Source of the DNA: an archaeon
GTDB taxonomy: Archaea > Iainarchaeota > Iainarchaeia > Iainarchaeales > CSSED10-239
Direction: 5' to 3'
Assembly (NCBI GenBank): GCA_023230325.1
Contig: JALNXN010000004.1
Coordinates: forward strand, 3,898 to 67,897
Length of the DNA: 64,000 bases
Shown here: positions 7,560-15,716 of the stretch, piece after piece
How positions within the stretch are numbered: position 1 is the first letter of the stretch
How the letters are laid out: each line of letters begins with the position of its first letter
Notes under the pieces: model-generated
What the model was told of the DNA's origin: nothing
Seen by the model: only the letters and a program-made list of their open reading frames with translations
Database searches by the model: none
Made by a program: the position numbers and the translations under genes

Positions 7560-8105
7560 ATGTTTAATAAATTTTTAAAAAATTTAAAATCAGATTTAAA
7601 GAATAAAAAGAAAGTAAGGTCATCTTATAATTTTCTTTTATTTTTTTTAATTTCTTTTTCTTTAGTTTATTTATTTCTAAATATTCCAATTATTTACAAT
7701 TACATAAATTACTTTTTTGGAAGTCTTTCTAATTTCATTTTAAATTCTGTTTTTGGAATTGATTCTAAATTTTATTTTCTAATTAACAATTCAATTATTG
7801 AGGTTTCAAGTTTAAGTTATCCAATTATAATAACCAACCTATGCACAGGCATCTTAGAGTTTAGTATTCTTGTCTCAGCAATCATTGCAACAATTGGTGT
7901 CTCTATTAAAAAGAAACTAACGTGGGTTTTTTTCTCAACATTAATTGTGATTGTCTTTAACATAATCAGAATAAGTTTAACTTCATTTATTATTGTAAGA
8001 TTTAATCTTTCCTTTGCAAATTTTGTGCATGGCTTTTTATTTAGATTATTTTTAATAATAATTGTTCTTGGAACTTATTGGTTTTTCTTAAATTCTAAAA
8101 AATAG
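7560..8105 (+). CDS. Exosortase/archaeosortase family membrane protease-transpeptidase
   Basis: This 181-aa protein has about four to five membrane helices and the three-residue signature of the exosortase/archaeosortase superfamily. These are a Cys in NLCTGILEF (Cys95), an Arg in FNIIRISLT (Arg137), and a late His/Arg in VHGFLFRLF (His157, Arg162). The enzymes cleave C-terminal sorting tails of exported proteins and attach the product to lipid. Archaeal targets usually end in PGF-CTERM, PEF or similar motifs, and none of the exported proteins in this window shows one. The protein is shorter than typical archaeosortase A (about 270-300 aa). It starts 8 bases after eS8 with a GAAGG site. Confidence 0.82.
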   Translation: MFNKFLKNLKSDLKNKKKVRSSYNFLLFFLISFSLVYLFLNIPIIYNYINYFFGSLSNFILNSVFGIDSKFYFLINNSIIEVSSLSYPIIITNLCTGILEFSILVSAIIATIGVSIKKKLTWVFFSTLIVIVFNIIRISLTSFIIVRFNLSFANFVHGFLFRLFLIIIVLGTYWFFLNSKK

Positions 8106-8108
8106 TTT

Positions 8109-8495
8109 TTATTTATTTTCTTTAATTAATTTTTTTACTTGTTCAATTGTTGTGTATTCTAAAGGATTGATGTTATCAATTATGTATTTCATTTCCTTAA
8201 GGTCATCTACCTTTGCATACCTTCTACTAAACAACTCTAGACTTGATTCAATATTTTTTATTTTAGATTCAATGTTGTTTATCTTTTCTAAGATCTCTGT
8301 AACTTTAGCATCAGAGAGGCTACTCTGAGAATTGTTGTTTGTAGTCTTAGATGCAATTTTTTTATTTAAGATTAATATGTTTCTACCAAGGATTTTTTCA
8401 TTATGCACTAGATATTTTATCTTTTGTCTAAGTACCAATATGCTTGACTGTAATGCCTTAATATCCTGATATATTCCTGATGATTCGTCTGCCAT
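8109..8495 (-). CDS. Coiled-coil hypothetical protein, 128 aa
   Basis: Convergent with the archaeosortase-like gene, only 3 bases from its stop. The product has two predicted coiled-coil segments by heptad pattern (about residues 10-50 and 65-95, IEKINNIESKIKNIESSLE type) and a short C-terminal helix (TIEQVKKLIKENK). It has no signal peptide, membrane segment, cysteine or catalytic motif. Its start ATG at 8495 has A/T-rich TATA-like sequence upstream on the minus strand. I do not recognise the family. Structural, scaffolding or regulatory roles are all possible. Confidence 0.65.
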   Translation of the reverse strand: MADESSGIYQDIKALQSSILVLRQKIKYLVHNEKILGRNILILNKKIASKTTNNNSQSSLSDAKVTEILEKINNIESKIKNIESSLELFSRRYAKVDDLKEMKYIIDNINPLEYTTIEQVKKLIKENK

Positions 8496-8601
8496 AAAAA
8501 TAACCTTGGTTGTTCCTTCTATAAAATATATTATAGAATATTTTTAAAGCCTTACCTTTTTTTAAGTATCTGTAATTATCTTCAGTTACTTAATTAAATA
8601 C

Positions 8602-8613
8602 CTTTATAAACTA
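8602..8613 (+). promoter_or_regulatory. TATA box for the Tyr/Asn-rich secreted protein
   Basis: CTTTATAAACTA lies 43-54 bases upstream of the ATG at 8656. A strong GGGAGGAA ribosome-binding site (8641-8648) follows. Inferred promoter. Confidence 0.5.
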
Positions 8614-8655
8614 TTTGTCACTTAATATATAAAACTAAAAAGGGAGGAATTTATT

Positions 8656-9024
8656 ATGAATAAAAAAATATTAATATTATTTGGATTAGTTTCTTTTTTA
8701 GCGTTGTTTGGTACAATTTCAGCAGGAAGTTTTGACATAACAGATGCTTCCTATTCATATGTTGGTTATTATCCATATGCTTACCCTTACACTTATAATT
8801 ATGTAAATCAATATGATAGTTACTACAATAACTACTATTACAATCCATACAATAACTACTATTATAATCCATATTACAATTCTGTAAATCCATATACTGG
8901 TATGACTACTTATTCAGGTTACCCAACAACCTATTATTCATACTCATATCCAACTTATAGATATTACCCAAACAACTTATCTATGGTTGTTGACAATTCT
9001 GCCTTTACTTTTAGTTGGCAGTAG
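8656..9024 (+). CDS. Secreted Tyr/Asn/Pro-rich low-complexity protein
   Basis: A 122-aa exported protein. Residues 1-23 form a clear signal peptide (basic MNKK, hydrophobic core, cleavage after TISA). The mature part is dominated by Tyr, Asn, Pro and Ser in loose YYNPYNNYYYNPYYN-type repeats at about residues 40-80, then TTYYSYSYPTYRYYP. It ends in the hydrophobic ending SAFTFSWQ, without a membrane anchor. Such composition suggests a self-associating surface or matrix material. It has its own promoter and a strong GGGAGGAA site, and it precedes the large surface protein at 9075. I do not recognise the family, and function is inferred only from composition. Confidence 0.75.
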   Translation: MNKKILILFGLVSFLALFGTISAGSFDITDASYSYVGYYPYAYPYTYNYVNQYDSYYNNYYYNPYNNYYYNPYYNSVNPYTGMTTYSGYPTTYYSYSYPTYRYYPNNLSMVVDNSAFTFSWQ

Positions 9025-9074
9025 TTTTTTATTTTTAAAAAAGTTTTTTCATTTTTGGGAGAAGGGGTTATTTT

Positions 9075-11720
9075 ATGAATTATAAATTTTTTATAGTATT
9101 TTTTGTAATAATTTTTTTATCAGCAAACATAATTGCAATTGATTGTTCAGACTTTTCAATCTCTGGACAAACTGACATCTATGTTGATGAAGACAGATCT
9201 TTTGTTTATGATCTTTTTATTATGAATTCAATTGAGGAACCTTTAAGTTTAATCTCTATAACTACTGGTCCTTTAAATGATCTTGATTTAGATAACATCA
9301 ACTATCCCTTTACAGTGCCCTCTTACTCCACAAGAAGTGCAGATTTATTTTTTACCTCTGATACTGTTAGTTCAGATACTTCTTCTTTTTTTGATATCTA
9401 CCTTGTAGGAAAATATGGGGACTTAGTTTGTGAAAAAGAATACACAGTAAACTACCATATTAAAAATAAAGAAAACAAAAGTACTGCGAATTGTTCAGAT
9501 TTAAGATTTGAAAACACAGATTTTGTAATGGATGAAGATGATTGGAAATCCTTTGATGTACAATTGAAAAATATTTCCTTAGATTATGATTTTAAAATTG
9601 AAGAAGCAAAAATAAAAGACACTTCAATCTATGATGCACAAGTAAGTTATTTTCCAAGAAAAATAAATCTTGATGAATCTAAAGACATAAAGTTAAGAGT
9701 TAGTTCTAAAAAAGTTGATAACTCCAAAACTGAAAAGTCAGAACTTTATGTTAAAGGTTACATGGTAAGGGAAGGTAGAGAAGACAAACGTTGTGTATTA
9801 AGAGAACCAATTAAGATTAAAGTCCTTGACCATTTAGAAAATAGCTCTCAAGATTTAGATTGTCAAGGTATAGTTATCCAAACATCAACAATTTCACAAT
9901 TAGAAAATTCTTCTAAAGATTATTCTTCTGAAGATGGTTTTTATGTTATTAACAATTCTAATAAAAAATTTAATATTAATTTTATAAACATTTCTGACAA
10001 TTCAAGATTTGTAAACATTACTAAAAAGTCACTAAACAACAGTTCTCTTTTACCAACCTTTAAAAGTTTTATTAACTTTACTCTAGACACTTCTTCTGTA
10101 GAAACTTTAGAAAAAGTAATTGGTAAAATATCATTAACTGGTTCTTTTGAAAATGGTAAAACTTGTACTTACTCAGACATAAGTTCTGATTTTAAAATAA
10201 ATATTTTAGATGGAAAAAATAGATGTTCATCTATTGGTTTTGAAAGCCAAAGAGTGGAAAATGGAGAAAACACAATTGTTGTTTATAACAACACCTCTAT
10301 GGACTTTACTGCTGATGGTTTTTTTGTAGATAACAGAAGAGGCGTAAATGTAAATGTTGTTGATGACTCTAAAAAGATAAAAGCAAACTCTAGTGAAGTT
10401 ATTACAGTTGGAGTAAATGGAACTTTAGATGGTTTTTTTAATTTACTTTTAAAAGGTAAATTTCAAGATGGTTCTTTTTGTGATTATACAGACACTTATG
10501 TTGGAAGATTTTTTTTAGAAAAATCAAATATTTTTGATCCTGACAATGAAAATAATTCTTGTGATTTTATTTTAAATTACCCTTCTAAGCTAATAACAAA
10601 TGACGACCCTAAATTAAATTTCAATTTAAATTTTAAAAACAAAACAAATAAAAAAGGGATAATTAGATTATATTCAGATGGTCTGACACTCAATACTACC
10701 TCAATTCTCTTAACTGGAAATGATTCAATTTCTAGAAACATAATTACAAGTAATTTTGGATCCTCTAAAAAGATCTACTATGCAGTTCAATTGGAGGGCT
10801 GTTCAGAAGAAATATACTTTACTGATTTAGTTTTATCAACCCCTGATCAAGCAGATGAATATAAAATTAATTTTACATCCTTTCCTTCAAGTTTTTTAAT
10901 TTCTAAAAACAAGATACTTACAAGTGTAAGTCTTGAGAATGAAAATAAAGTTGGAACTGAATTTAAATTAGTTGTAAAAGGTTTGCCAAACGATTGGAAC
11001 ATTTATAATAGCCAATCAGAAATTAATATTAAAGAAAAACTGGGTAATTTAAGTTATACAGAGGACTTTATAATAGAAGGAAAAGAAATTAAAAAAATCA
11101 ATTATTTATTTAGTGTACCTGACAGTTACCTAAATAGTGAGACAGAAAAGACAGTTGATTTTGAGGTGGTTGTAGACAATAAAGTTATATCAAAAGTTTC
11201 AACAGTTATTAAAAGTGTTGTGGGAAATGAAGATATCTCTTTAGATGTGCAAACTAGTAGGATTTCAAGTAGTTTTCCTACAATTGGTGATGATAACAAG
11301 TTTGCCTCTCACTTAATTAAATTAAAGTTATCAAATAATACTGATGTTAGTAAAGGTGTAAATTTAGATTTAGAGTTACCTTTAAATTTCACAATTGAGG
11401 GAGATAGAAATATTGTTGTTCCTGCAAATAGCTTTGTGGATTCTGAATTAAGAATTTTTTCTAATCAAGATCTATCCTCAAATTATTTAGCTACTTTAAA
11501 AGTTGTTGATTCTTTGACAGGATCTTTGCTTGTTTCAAAAGAGATTACTTTAGATTCTAAAAAGAATTTTTATATAACTGGGTTATTTAATTTTAATAGT
11601 GTGGGCAACTCTATAAAATCAATTATTTTAATTTTGTTATTTGTTCTTGTAATCTTTTATACTGGAAAAGTAATTTTTAAAAATAGTAAGAAAAAAGGGA
11701 AGGGAGAAGACTTAATTTAG
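9075..11720 (+). CDS. Large surface protein with five cysteine-paired repeats and C-terminal anchor
   Basis: This 881-aa protein has a signal peptide (residues 1-22), an extracellular body, and a single C-terminal membrane helix (about 848-868) followed by a basic tail. Cysteines occur only in regularly spaced pairs: 24/119, 140/240, 263/364, 384/469 and 496/576. They mark five tandem beta-sandwich-like units of about 115 residues, each opening with a CxD or CS start. A cysteine-free region (590-840) resembles NEW3/CARDB-like Ig folds. Many N-x-S/T sequons suit N-glycosylation. GGGAGAAGGGG lies just upstream. It forms a pair with the Tyr-rich protein before it. It lacks a PGF-type sorting motif. 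Family not recognised. Confidence 0.8.
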   Translation: MNYKFFIVFFVIIFLSANIIAIDCSDFSISGQTDIYVDEDRSFVYDLFIMNSIEEPLSLISITTGPLNDLDLDNINYPFTVPSYSTRSADLFFTSDTVSSDTSSFFDIYLVGKYGDLVCEKEYTVNYHIKNKENKSTANCSDLRFENTDFVMDEDDWKSFDVQLKNISLDYDFKIEEAKIKDTSIYDAQVSYFPRKINLDESKDIKLRVSSKKVDNSKTEKSELYVKGYMVREGREDKRCVLREPIKIKVLDHLENSSQDLDCQGIVIQTSTISQLENSSKDYSSEDGFYVINNSNKKFNINFINISDNSRFVNITKKSLNNSSLLPTFKSFINFTLDTSSVETLEKVIGKISLTGSFENGKTCTYSDISSDFKINILDGKNRCSSIGFESQRVENGENTIVVYNNTSMDFTADGFFVDNRRGVNVNVVDDSKKIKANSSEVITVGVNGTLDGFFNLLLKGKFQDGSFCDYTDTYVGRFFLEKSNIFDPDNENNSCDFILNYPSKLITNDDPKLNFNLNFKNKTNKKGIIRLYSDGLTLNTTSILLTGNDSISRNIITSNFGSSKKIYYAVQLEGCSEEIYFTDLVLSTPDQADEYKINFTSFPSSFLISKNKILTSVSLENENKVGTEFKLVVKGLPNDWNIYNSQSEINIKEKLGNLSYTEDFIIEGKEIKKINYLFSVPDSYLNSETEKTVDFEVVVDNKVISKVSTVIKSVVGNEDISLDVQTSRISSSFPTIGDDNKFASHLIKLKLSNNTDVSKGVNLDLELPLNFTIEGDRNIVVPANSFVDSELRIFSNQDLSSNYLATLKVVDSLTGSLLVSKEITLDSKKNFYITGLFNFNSVGNSIKSIILILLFVLVIFYTGKVIFKNSKKKGKGEDLI

Positions 11721-11834
11721 TTTATTTTCAATTTAGAGTGTTTTTTATGCTTGTAATTGTAAAAAGAGGCTTTTAGCTTACTCTATTTGATTTTGGTTAA
11801 ATTTTGTACCTTAATTTAGAGTAAAAAAGCAACC

Positions 11835-11851
11835 CATTTATAAAGTTTTCT
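11835..11851 (+). promoter_or_regulatory. Promoter of the S10-spc-alpha superoperon
   Basis: CATTTATAAAGTTTTCT is a strong TATA element about 170 bases before uL3. The core ATTTATAAAGTTTT is repeated exactly at 32205-32218, before the eL8 operon, suggesting a shared strong promoter type. A second TATA-like run (ACATATAAATATAG, near 11935) and AATTTATAAAG near 11990 could act closer to the gene. The 298-base gap 11721-12018 contains nothing else that I recognise. Confidence 0.5.
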
Positions 11852-12018
11852 GTTCAATTATTTATTATATAGATGTTCTATACACTGTGTGTTAACAGAA
11901 TATATTTAACCATTTTTTGAACAAATTTGGTTAACATATAAATATAGAGCAGAGAGTTAATTTAATGGTTTTTAGAAATTAAAATTTATAATTTATAAAG
12001 ATATAATGTGTATTTATT

Positions 12019-12993
12019 ATGCCTAGAAAATATAAACCAAGAGCCGGGTCAATGGCTTTTTATCCAAGAGTAAGAGCAAAATCAATTGTTCCAAAATATA
12101 AATATTTTTTAAATCAAGACTCTAAGGGAGAAGTAAAACCTCTTTGTTTCTTTGGAGTAAAGGTGGGTATGTCACAAGTACTTGCAAAGAATGCCCATAA
12201 AAATTCTTCAAGCTATGGTCAAGAAATTGCAGTTCCTGTCTCTATAATTGAAACTCCTGATTTGAAGATAATTGGTGCTAGATTTTATAAGGATAATGAT
12301 GTTGTCTTTGGAAAATCAACTGTAGATGAATTTATTAGTTTTGATAATCTTGTTTCTAGAAAAATAAAAGGTAAAAAATCTACAAAAAAAATTGAACTTG
12401 ATAAATTTATAGAAGGTAAAGATAAAGCCTCTAACTTAACATTGATTGCATATTTGGATGAAAGTAAGACTTCTACTGGTCAAAAAAAACCAATAATTTT
12501 TGAAGTTCCACTTTCAGGCACTTACCAAGCAAAAATTGATTACTTGAAAGAAAATTTTTTAAAAACTATTTCTTTTAAAGATGTTTTTAAAATTGACACC
12601 TATTTAGATGTAAAATCTGTAACTAAAGGACATGGTTTTACTGGTCCTGTTAAAAGATTTGGAATTAAGATTTTAAGACCAAAGGCTCAACAGATACAAA
12701 GGCATGTTGGGTCAATTGGGCCATGGAACCCATCAACTGTAATGTACACTGTTCCAAGAGCTGGACAACATGGTTTTCACAACAGAACTACTTTTAATAA
12801 AAAGCTATTAATTGTTAGTAATGATCCAAAGATAAACCCAAAAGGTGGATTTACAAACTATGGACTTGTTAAAAACAATTATGCTGTAGTTTCTGGATCT
12901 GTTCCTGGCTCTATTAAAAGAGTTGTTGTTATTAGGGATGCTATAAGACCAAACAAAAGTAAAACAGAACTAACTGATATTAAAATAATTTGA
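12019..12993 (+). CDS. rpl3: Ribosomal protein uL3
   Basis: uL3 binds 23S rRNA and reaches toward the peptidyl-transferase centre. The 324-aa product shows the archaeal N-terminus RKYKPRAGSMAFYPRVRAKS, the block GVKVGMSQVLAKN, and the central finger VTKGHGFTGPVKRFG with GSIGPWNPSTVMYTVPRAGQ. Length is normal for archaea. It opens the long ribosomal run and overlaps the following frame by a few bases (uL4 begins at 13005). The next gene follows the archaeal uL3-uL4-uL23-uL2 order. Confidence 0.96.
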   Translation: MPRKYKPRAGSMAFYPRVRAKSIVPKYKYFLNQDSKGEVKPLCFFGVKVGMSQVLAKNAHKNSSSYGQEIAVPVSIIETPDLKIIGARFYKDNDVVFGKSTVDEFISFDNLVSRKIKGKKSTKKIELDKFIEGKDKASNLTLIAYLDESKTSTGQKKPIIFEVPLSGTYQAKIDYLKENFLKTISFKDVFKIDTYLDVKSVTKGHGFTGPVKRFGIKILRPKAQQIQRHVGSIGPWNPSTVMYTVPRAGQHGFHNRTTFNKKLLIVSNDPKINPKGGFTNYGLVKNNYAVVSGSVPGSIKRVVVIRDAIRPNKSKTELTDIKII

Positions 12994-13004
12994 GAATGAT
13001 TATT

Positions 13005-13820
13005 ATGAAAACAAATGTTTATAATTTAGAAGGGAAAATAATTAAGGAAATTGAACTTCCTACTTACTTTGAACAAATATATAGACCTGATCTGATAAAG
13101 AGAGCAGTAATATCTTCTCAAAGTAAATCTTATCAGAAAAAAGGAATCTCTCCATATTCAAACAGATTAAATACTGCTGAATACAGGGGTGTTAGAAAAC
13201 CAAACAAAATGAACGTTTCAATCAATACTGGTAAAGCAAGACTTCCAAGATTAAAAAATAGAAGTGCTTTGATGGCTGGTAGGGTTGCAGGTATCTCCCA
13301 AGCTGTTGGTGGACCAAGAGCACATCCTCCAAAGGTTGCAAAAATCTTAGTAAAAAAGATCAACTCAAAAGAAAGAACAAAAGCAATCTTGAGTGCAATT
13401 TCAGCAACTGCAAATTTAAGTTTAGTTAGTTTAAGAAGTAATTCTCTTCCAGAAAACCTAACTTTTCCAATAATTATTGATAACAAGTTTGAAAGCTTTG
13501 TAAAAACTAAAGAAGTTTTTGAACTATTAGAAAAAATTGGATTATCTGACTCTATTCTAAGAGCAAAAGAAACTAAAACAATTAGAGCAGGAAAAGGAAA
13601 GGGTAGAGGAAGAAGATATAAGAGAAGAAAAAGTATACTTGTTGTTTTAGGAGATAACAAAAATCATAAAGCAATTGGTAATCTTGAAGGTGTTGATGTT
13701 GTTTCAGCAAGACAATTATCAATCAAAGAACTTGCTCCTGGAACACATGCAGGTAGACTTACAATCTTTACAGAGAACGCAATTGAGAAATTAAATGAGA
13801 GATTCTCTAAGGTGATTTAA
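13005..13820 (+). CDS. rpl4: Ribosomal protein uL4
   Basis: uL4 lines the exit-tunnel constriction. The 271-aa product carries the loop sequence AEYRGVRKPNKMNVSINTGKARLPRLKN and the VGGPRAHPPK motif, then the helical domain and the C-terminal SARQLSIKELAPGTHAGRLT. ATG 13005 gives MKTNVYNLEGKIIKE, the usual archaeal start. A TTG at 12990 would add five residues that overlap uL3, and a TGAT element lies a few bases before 13005. The stop is one base before uL23. Confidence 0.96.
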   Translation: MKTNVYNLEGKIIKEIELPTYFEQIYRPDLIKRAVISSQSKSYQKKGISPYSNRLNTAEYRGVRKPNKMNVSINTGKARLPRLKNRSALMAGRVAGISQAVGGPRAHPPKVAKILVKKINSKERTKAILSAISATANLSLVSLRSNSLPENLTFPIIIDNKFESFVKTKEVFELLEKIGLSDSILRAKETKTIRAGKGKGRGRRYKRRKSILVVLGDNKNHKAIGNLEGVDVVSARQLSIKELAPGTHAGRLTIFTENAIEKLNERFSKVI

Positions 13821-13821
13821 A

Positions 13822-14097
13822 ATGGTTTCAAAAAAATTAGAATTTTATGATGTTGTAGAATATCCTGTGATTACAGAAAAAGCAGTTGACTTGATATCTA
13901 CAGCTAACAGATTAACTTTTATAGTAAATAAGAAAGCTAATAAGAAAGAAATTAAAGAAGCAGTTGAGAAAATGTATGCTGTTAAGGTAAAGTCAGTAAA
14001 TGTTTTACTTGACAGAAAAAATAGAAAAAAAGCACTAGTAACTCTTGCTAAGACTTCTAATGCTCAAGATGTAGCAAACAAATTAGGAGTATTATAA
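13822..14097 (+). CDS. rpl23: Ribosomal protein uL23
   Basis: uL23 sits at the tunnel exit and docks SRP and the translocon. The 91-aa product has the consensus EYPVITEKAVDLI start, the LTFIVNKKANKKEIKEAVEK segment, and VKVKSVNVLLDRKNRKKALV. Length is slightly longer than the 84-aa archaeal norm. GGTGAT lies at 13812. It is the third gene of the S10 section, directly after uL4. Confidence 0.96.
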   Translation: MVSKKLEFYDVVEYPVITEKAVDLISTANRLTFIVNKKANKKEIKEAVEKMYAVKVKSVNVLLDRKNRKKALVTLAKTSNAQDVANKLGVL

Positions 14098-14120
14098 ATT
14101 TATAAATTAAGGTTTTTGTT

Positions 14121-14825
14121 ATGGGAAGAAGACTAAAATCACAAAGAAGGGGAAAGGGTTCTCCAAAATATAAAGCAACACTTAATGCCAAAGTAGATAT
14201 TAGATATTCACAATATGAGGGACTAGTAAAAGGTCAAGTTATTGAATTGTACACAGATCCAATCAGGTCTGCTCCTGTTGCAAAAGTTCTTTTAAGTGAT
14301 GGTACTTTTGAAAATTTAGTTTGTGCAAATGGAATTAAGACTGGAGACAAGGTTGAGTTTGGAAGAGGTGCTGCCCAAAGAGTTGGTAATGTTTTATTTT
14401 TAGATGAAATCTCCCCAGGAACACAAATCTTTAATATTGAAAGAAATTTTGGAGATGGTGGAAAATTTATAAGAGCAACTGGTGGTTCTGCAACTTTAGT
14501 TAGTAGAAAAGATAAAGTTCTTGTAAAAATGGCATCAGGAAAAATAAAGTCCTTTCCATTAAATGCAAGAGCAACTATTGGTTTTGTTGCAGCATCAGGA
14601 AGAACAAGTAAACCATTTGTTACTGCTGGAAATAAGTTCCATGCTATGAAAGCTAAAGGTAAACCTTATCCAAGAGTTAGAGGAGTTGCTATGAATCCTG
14701 TTGACCACCCATTTGGTGGATTTCAACATCATGTTGGGCATTCTAAGTCTACTTCAAGACATGCTCCTTCAGGTAGAAAAGTAGGTGCAATAGCATCAAC
14801 AAGAACTGGTAGAAAGAAGAAATAA
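14121..14825 (+). CDS. rpl2: Ribosomal protein uL2
   Basis: uL2 helps assemble and support the peptidyl-transferase centre and bridges the subunits. The 234-aa product contains GRGAAQRVGNVLFLDEISPGT, RATGGSATLVSRK, and the diagnostic NPVDHPFGGFQHH with the conserved histidine. The Arg/Lys-rich tail ends in RTGRKKK. A short 23-base spacer follows uL23, and uS19 follows almost immediately. Confidence 0.97.
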   Translation: MGRRLKSQRRGKGSPKYKATLNAKVDIRYSQYEGLVKGQVIELYTDPIRSAPVAKVLLSDGTFENLVCANGIKTGDKVEFGRGAAQRVGNVLFLDEISPGTQIFNIERNFGDGGKFIRATGGSATLVSRKDKVLVKMASGKIKSFPLNARATIGFVAASGRTSKPFVTAGNKFHAMKAKGKPYPRVRGVAMNPVDHPFGGFQHHVGHSKSTSRHAPSGRKVGAIASTRTGRKKK

Positions 14826-14838
14826 TGTGATATTAGTT

Positions 14839-15228
14839 ATGGATGAAAATACAGATTTTAGATATAGAGGAAAAACCTTAGAAGAACTAAAGAAAATGTC
14901 TTTAAAGGAATTTTCTGAACTAACAAACTCAAGAGCTAAAAGAAATTTAAAAAGAAATGAAAGTGATCCTTTTTATCAAAGAATTGAAAAAGATTTACAA
15001 AATCACAAGACTATAAGGACTCATAAAAGAGACACTATAGTTACTCCTAAGATGGTTGACAAAACCATCTATGTGTATAGTGGTAAAGAGTTTAAACCAG
15101 TTGTTATTATGCCTGAGATGATTGGACATTATTTAGGTGAATTTGTATTAACTAGAAAAAGATTAACACACGGAAAAGCAGGTATTGGTGCTACAAAATC
15201 AAGTACTGCTATAAGTGAAAGAAAGTAA
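14839..15228 (+). CDS. rps19: Ribosomal protein uS19
   Basis: A head protein near the A-site finger and uS13. The 129-aa product has the archaeal/eukaryal N-terminal FRYRGKTLEELKKMSLKEF and the core IRTHKRDTIVTPKMVDKTIYVYSGKEF, then GHYLGEFVLTRKRLTHGKAGIGATKSS. ATG 14839 is preceded by GTGAT at 14827, so the GTG at 14827 is part of the ribosome-binding site rather than the start. Three residues shorter than the longest frame. Confidence 0.95.
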   Translation: MDENTDFRYRGKTLEELKKMSLKEFSELTNSRAKRNLKRNESDPFYQRIEKDLQNHKTIRTHKRDTIVTPKMVDKTIYVYSGKEFKPVVIMPEMIGHYLGEFVLTRKRLTHGKAGIGATKSSTAISERK

Positions 15229-15242
15229 AGCGGTAGAATATT

Positions 15243-15713
15243 ATGACTACAATAAATTATAATTTTCAAAAAAAAGTTGATGAAAAAAGAATTGCAAAAG
15301 CATACAAGTCTAATGCAAAGATCTCTACAAAATATTCTGTAGAATTTTGTAATTACTTTAATGGTATGATGTTGTCTAAAGCTATAAAAATTGCAAACGA
15401 CATTAAAGAGAAAAAAGACTTTTTACCATTAGTAAAATATAGATTAAAAGTTGCTCATAGAAAAGGGCAAACAAAAAGATTTACTCCAACTGGTAGATGG
15501 CCAATCAATGTAGCAAAAGAGGTTGGTTTACTTTTAGAAGACGTAAAGTCTAATGCTGAGGATAAAAATTTAGATGTTACTAAATTAAGAATAATCCACA
15601 TGTATGCAAATTTAGGACTTACAAGAAGAAAAACTCAACCACAAGGAAGAATTGGCGGAAAACAAAGAGAATCAAAGTCTACAAACATTGAAGTTATTGT
15701 TCTGGAGGAATAA
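15243..15713 (+). CDS. rpl22: Ribosomal protein uL22
   Basis: uL22 lines the exit tunnel with its beta-hairpin. The 156-aa product has the archaeal core VEFCNYFNGMMLSKAIKIAND, GQTKRFTPTGRWPINVAKEV, and the hairpin/tail LRIIHMYANLGLTRRKTQPQ with GRIGGKQRESKSTNIEV. Length is typical. A short AGCGGTAGA stretch precedes the start. uS3 begins after 3 bases and its ribosome-binding site (GGAGGA) lies inside this gene, coupling the two. Confidence 0.96.
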   Translation: MTTINYNFQKKVDEKRIAKAYKSNAKISTKYSVEFCNYFNGMMLSKAIKIANDIKEKKDFLPLVKYRLKVAHRKGQTKRFTPTGRWPINVAKEVGLLLEDVKSNAEDKNLDVTKLRIIHMYANLGLTRRKTQPQGRIGGKQRESKSTNIEVIVLEE

Positions 15714-15716
15714 GCT

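Noticed and set aside
13133..13660. 175-aa minus-strand frame over uL4
   Set aside because: Shadow of uL4, no ribosome-binding site and an unnatural composition.
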